Of a stretch of 64,000 bases of DNA, positions 62,455-64,000 are shown in pieces; positions within the stretch are counted from its first letter, which is position 1, and the number at the start of each line of letters is the position of its first letter. The notes under the pieces are model-generated. The model was not told the origin of the DNA. It did not search any database and saw only the letters and a list, made by a program, of their open reading frames with translations. The position numbers and the translations under genes are program-made. Source of the stretch: Eutypa lata (lineage: Eukaryota > Ascomycota > Sordariomycetes > Xylariales > Diatrypaceae); NCBI GenBank assembly GCA_022661535.1, contig JAKULF010000004.1, forward strand, positions 1,798,001 to 1,862,000. The letters are read 5' to 3'.

Positions 62455-63445
62455 AGGGGGCGATGATTGAATGTCGGATGTTGATACCTGACTAAGGGGT
62501 TAAGCAAGTAGATAGAGCCGACTATTATTGTTCCAGGCTCTCTGGCTGAGGGTATATCGGAACCGAGTCGAGTAATGATTGCCTTCTTGGGGTCTATCAC
62601 ATCTAGCTGAGATCATTACGACATAGTTGAATGAAGACATCATCTCTCGAGACTTGGTTTTAAATTCATACGACATTGTAGAAGAGCACGTTGAGGCTAC
62701 TTTCCCCCTTCTATTCCTCTTTCAGACTATCGAATTTGCAGCACAGTAGTAGTTAGGTCTCTCTCCAAATCTCTATTCCCAAGGAAGAGGTTATGGGAGA
62801 GCTAGGACTTCTGCAAAAATCATCGACTACATCTAGCTAGTTTACAATGAAAAGGGGGTTTCAACTTGAACTCGTGTCTTCAACTAAAATGCATAATATT
62901 GATGTAGACTAGGCGCTCCCAATTTAGAAGTACTGTATGGTACATAGTCAACACCTGAAATCGAGACTAGATTTGCATGGTCTTATTTAAATACATAGCG
63001 AGTTTTTATATAATATGGTAGCATCTCATGCATGATATGGGACATTATGTGCTGACAAAAGGGTGTCAATGTATGTATCAGCTTGAGAAAGCACAAGTCT
63101 GTTTGTTATCAAAGATTATACATACTGCTTGTTCTCAATTTGTATGGCAATGCAGTATACTGGTGTGGAAGCTGGTGATCTAGAAGGAAGGCACAGACTC
63201 TTTTCATAGGTACCTAGATAACTCTGAAAATGGGGACCAAACTTAGGATACCTAAGATACATAAAACAGCTATATGACAGGTAATAATATCGTGGTTGCT
63301 CGGATGGATCGTTGGTTATCCGAAAGGGCGGGAGATATGCGGGTGTTTAGTCCAAAAGACAGGCAGTTTGAGGTGGTGCTGGGAAGGGAGGCAACCCTTT
63401 AAGGTGTAATAACTGCCAAATTTTTTAACGTCATGCGAGGCTACC
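62455..63445. other. Intergenic region
   Basis: No gene is supported. The sequence has an ordinary to AT-leaning composition and no notable repeat apart from isolated TACC units. Confidence 0.5.
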
Positions 63446-63583
63446 AAGTCGACTCCTTGGTTGGCTGAGTGGTATATGACCGTAGGAGCTGGCTCGATAC
63501 GGATGTTCCGGACGGGGTAAGGGTCGACTTATCATAGGATTAATGGTTCAAAGGTTCGAGTCCGGTTCTGAACTTTTTTTTTT
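63446..63583 (+). ncRNA. Candidate pol III transcript with A box, B box and T-run
   Basis: TGGCTGAGTGGT (63462-63473) fits the tRNA A-box consensus and GGTTCGAGTCC (63553-63563) fits the B box exactly. A run of ten or more T follows at 63574, suited to pol III termination. Internal pairing is visible: AAGTCGAC (63446-63453) is complementary to GTCGACTT (63523-63530), and CCGTA pairs with TACGG (63480-63502). The boxes are about 90 bases apart. No seven-base acceptor stem pairs around the boxes and the T stem has mismatches, so it is not an ordinary tRNA. It may be a decayed tRNA, a tRNA-derived SINE head or another small RNA. Confidence 0.4.
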
Positions 63584-64000
63584 TGTTCATTGATTAATTA
63601 CCTACCTACCTGTCTAGGGATATATCATTCCAGACTATCATGATCCATAGCTCGTGTCATACATATTGGCCTTCTTTTTTTGTCTTTCAAGATCATCATG
63701 TATTTGACTTTTGCCATGCACAATCTTTTCTCTATTTTATCATATTGCCTAACTCGACATCTATTATCCACATCCCTTTTAACAACTACCCTTCTTGACA
63801 ATCTCTATGTTTTCAATTACTTCCCTACCAATCCGGGTTCCAAGCTCAAAACAACTTCAACCTATCACCCTTCAGACGAATACAGTTAAAGGGGAAAACA
63901 AGAACAAGAAATCAGCAATTGAAATAACTTTAGTCAATTGTACTTCTGTATCTTTCGAACGTCACTTCCACAATATTATGGGGAATTAACTAAATACGCA
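63584..64000. other. Right edge of the window
   Basis: No complete gene is supported in the last 400 bases. Short open frames run toward the end without recognisable motifs. TACC repeats lie at about 63600-63612. Confidence 0.4.

Noticed and set aside
63446..63583. Ordinary tRNA gene
   Set aside because: A and B boxes fit, but the acceptor stem does not pair and the T stem is mismatched, so it is kept only as a candidate pol III element.
1..64000. CRISPR arrays, bacterial operons, ribosome binding sites, rRNA genes
   Set aside because: The window is eukaryotic; no spacer-repeat arrays or rRNA sequence were seen.

Overview
The window is nuclear DNA of a filamentous ascomycete (Pezizomycotina; a sordariomycete is my best guess, not proven). 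The evidence is short 46-150 nt GT-AG introns with CTRAC-like branch sites, a Zn2Cys6 regulator, a LaeA-type methyltransferase, a Pal1 protein, a HET-domain gene, an NB-ARC/TPR NLR, and a 3.1 kb AT-rich block with the signature of repeat-induced point mutation (RIP). I resolved 12 apparently intact protein-coding genes, most by tracing introns so that every exon phase closes, plus two pseudogenes. About half the window is gene-free and carries a dispersed GGTA/TACC tetranucleotide motif.

Layout. 1-6.4 kb: gene-poor. 6.4-7.8 kb: a membrane-anchored SGNH-type esterase. 9.2-10.8 kb: an eight-exon LaeA-like methyltransferase, convergent with a nine-exon Zn2Cys6 factor (11.0-14.9 kb) that has a perfect (GAA)60 tract in one intron. 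15.9-16.6 kb: a tail-anchored low-complexity protein. 19.4-21.9 kb: a large single-pass EGF-like membrane protein. 21.9-27.4 kb: gene desert with microsatellites.

27.4-36.6 kb is the most interesting part. An NB-ARC/TPR NLR (minus) is followed by a 279-residue protein (minus) whose strand pattern resembles a gasdermin pore-forming domain and which ends in an acidic tail. A 922-residue protein with a C-terminal subtilisin (S8) domain (plus) is transcribed divergently from it across a 368 bp spacer. This matches the Podospora anserina het-Q logic, in which a gasdermin-like protein is cleaved by a linked subtilisin to trigger regulated cell death, here with an NLR alongside. I propose it as a candidate allorecognition/immune module.

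38.6-43.0 kb holds a secreted FAD-linked lactone-oxidase-like enzyme and an F-box protein. 44.3-46.0 kb is a HET-domain gene broken by a 7 bp tandem duplication and a second frameshift. 47.5-48.6 kb is a degenerate DUF3435 relic. 51.7-54.8 kb is the RIP block. Beyond it lie conserved housekeeping genes: Pal1 (56.8-58.8 kb) and a RecA/Rad51-paralogue-like protein (60.5-62.5 kb). At 63.45-63.58 kb there is a structured element with tRNA-like A and B boxes and a T10 run.

Overall, an accessory, self/non-self-recognition-rich segment (27-55 kb) sits between two more conserved flanks. All functions are inferred from motifs; no database search was possible.
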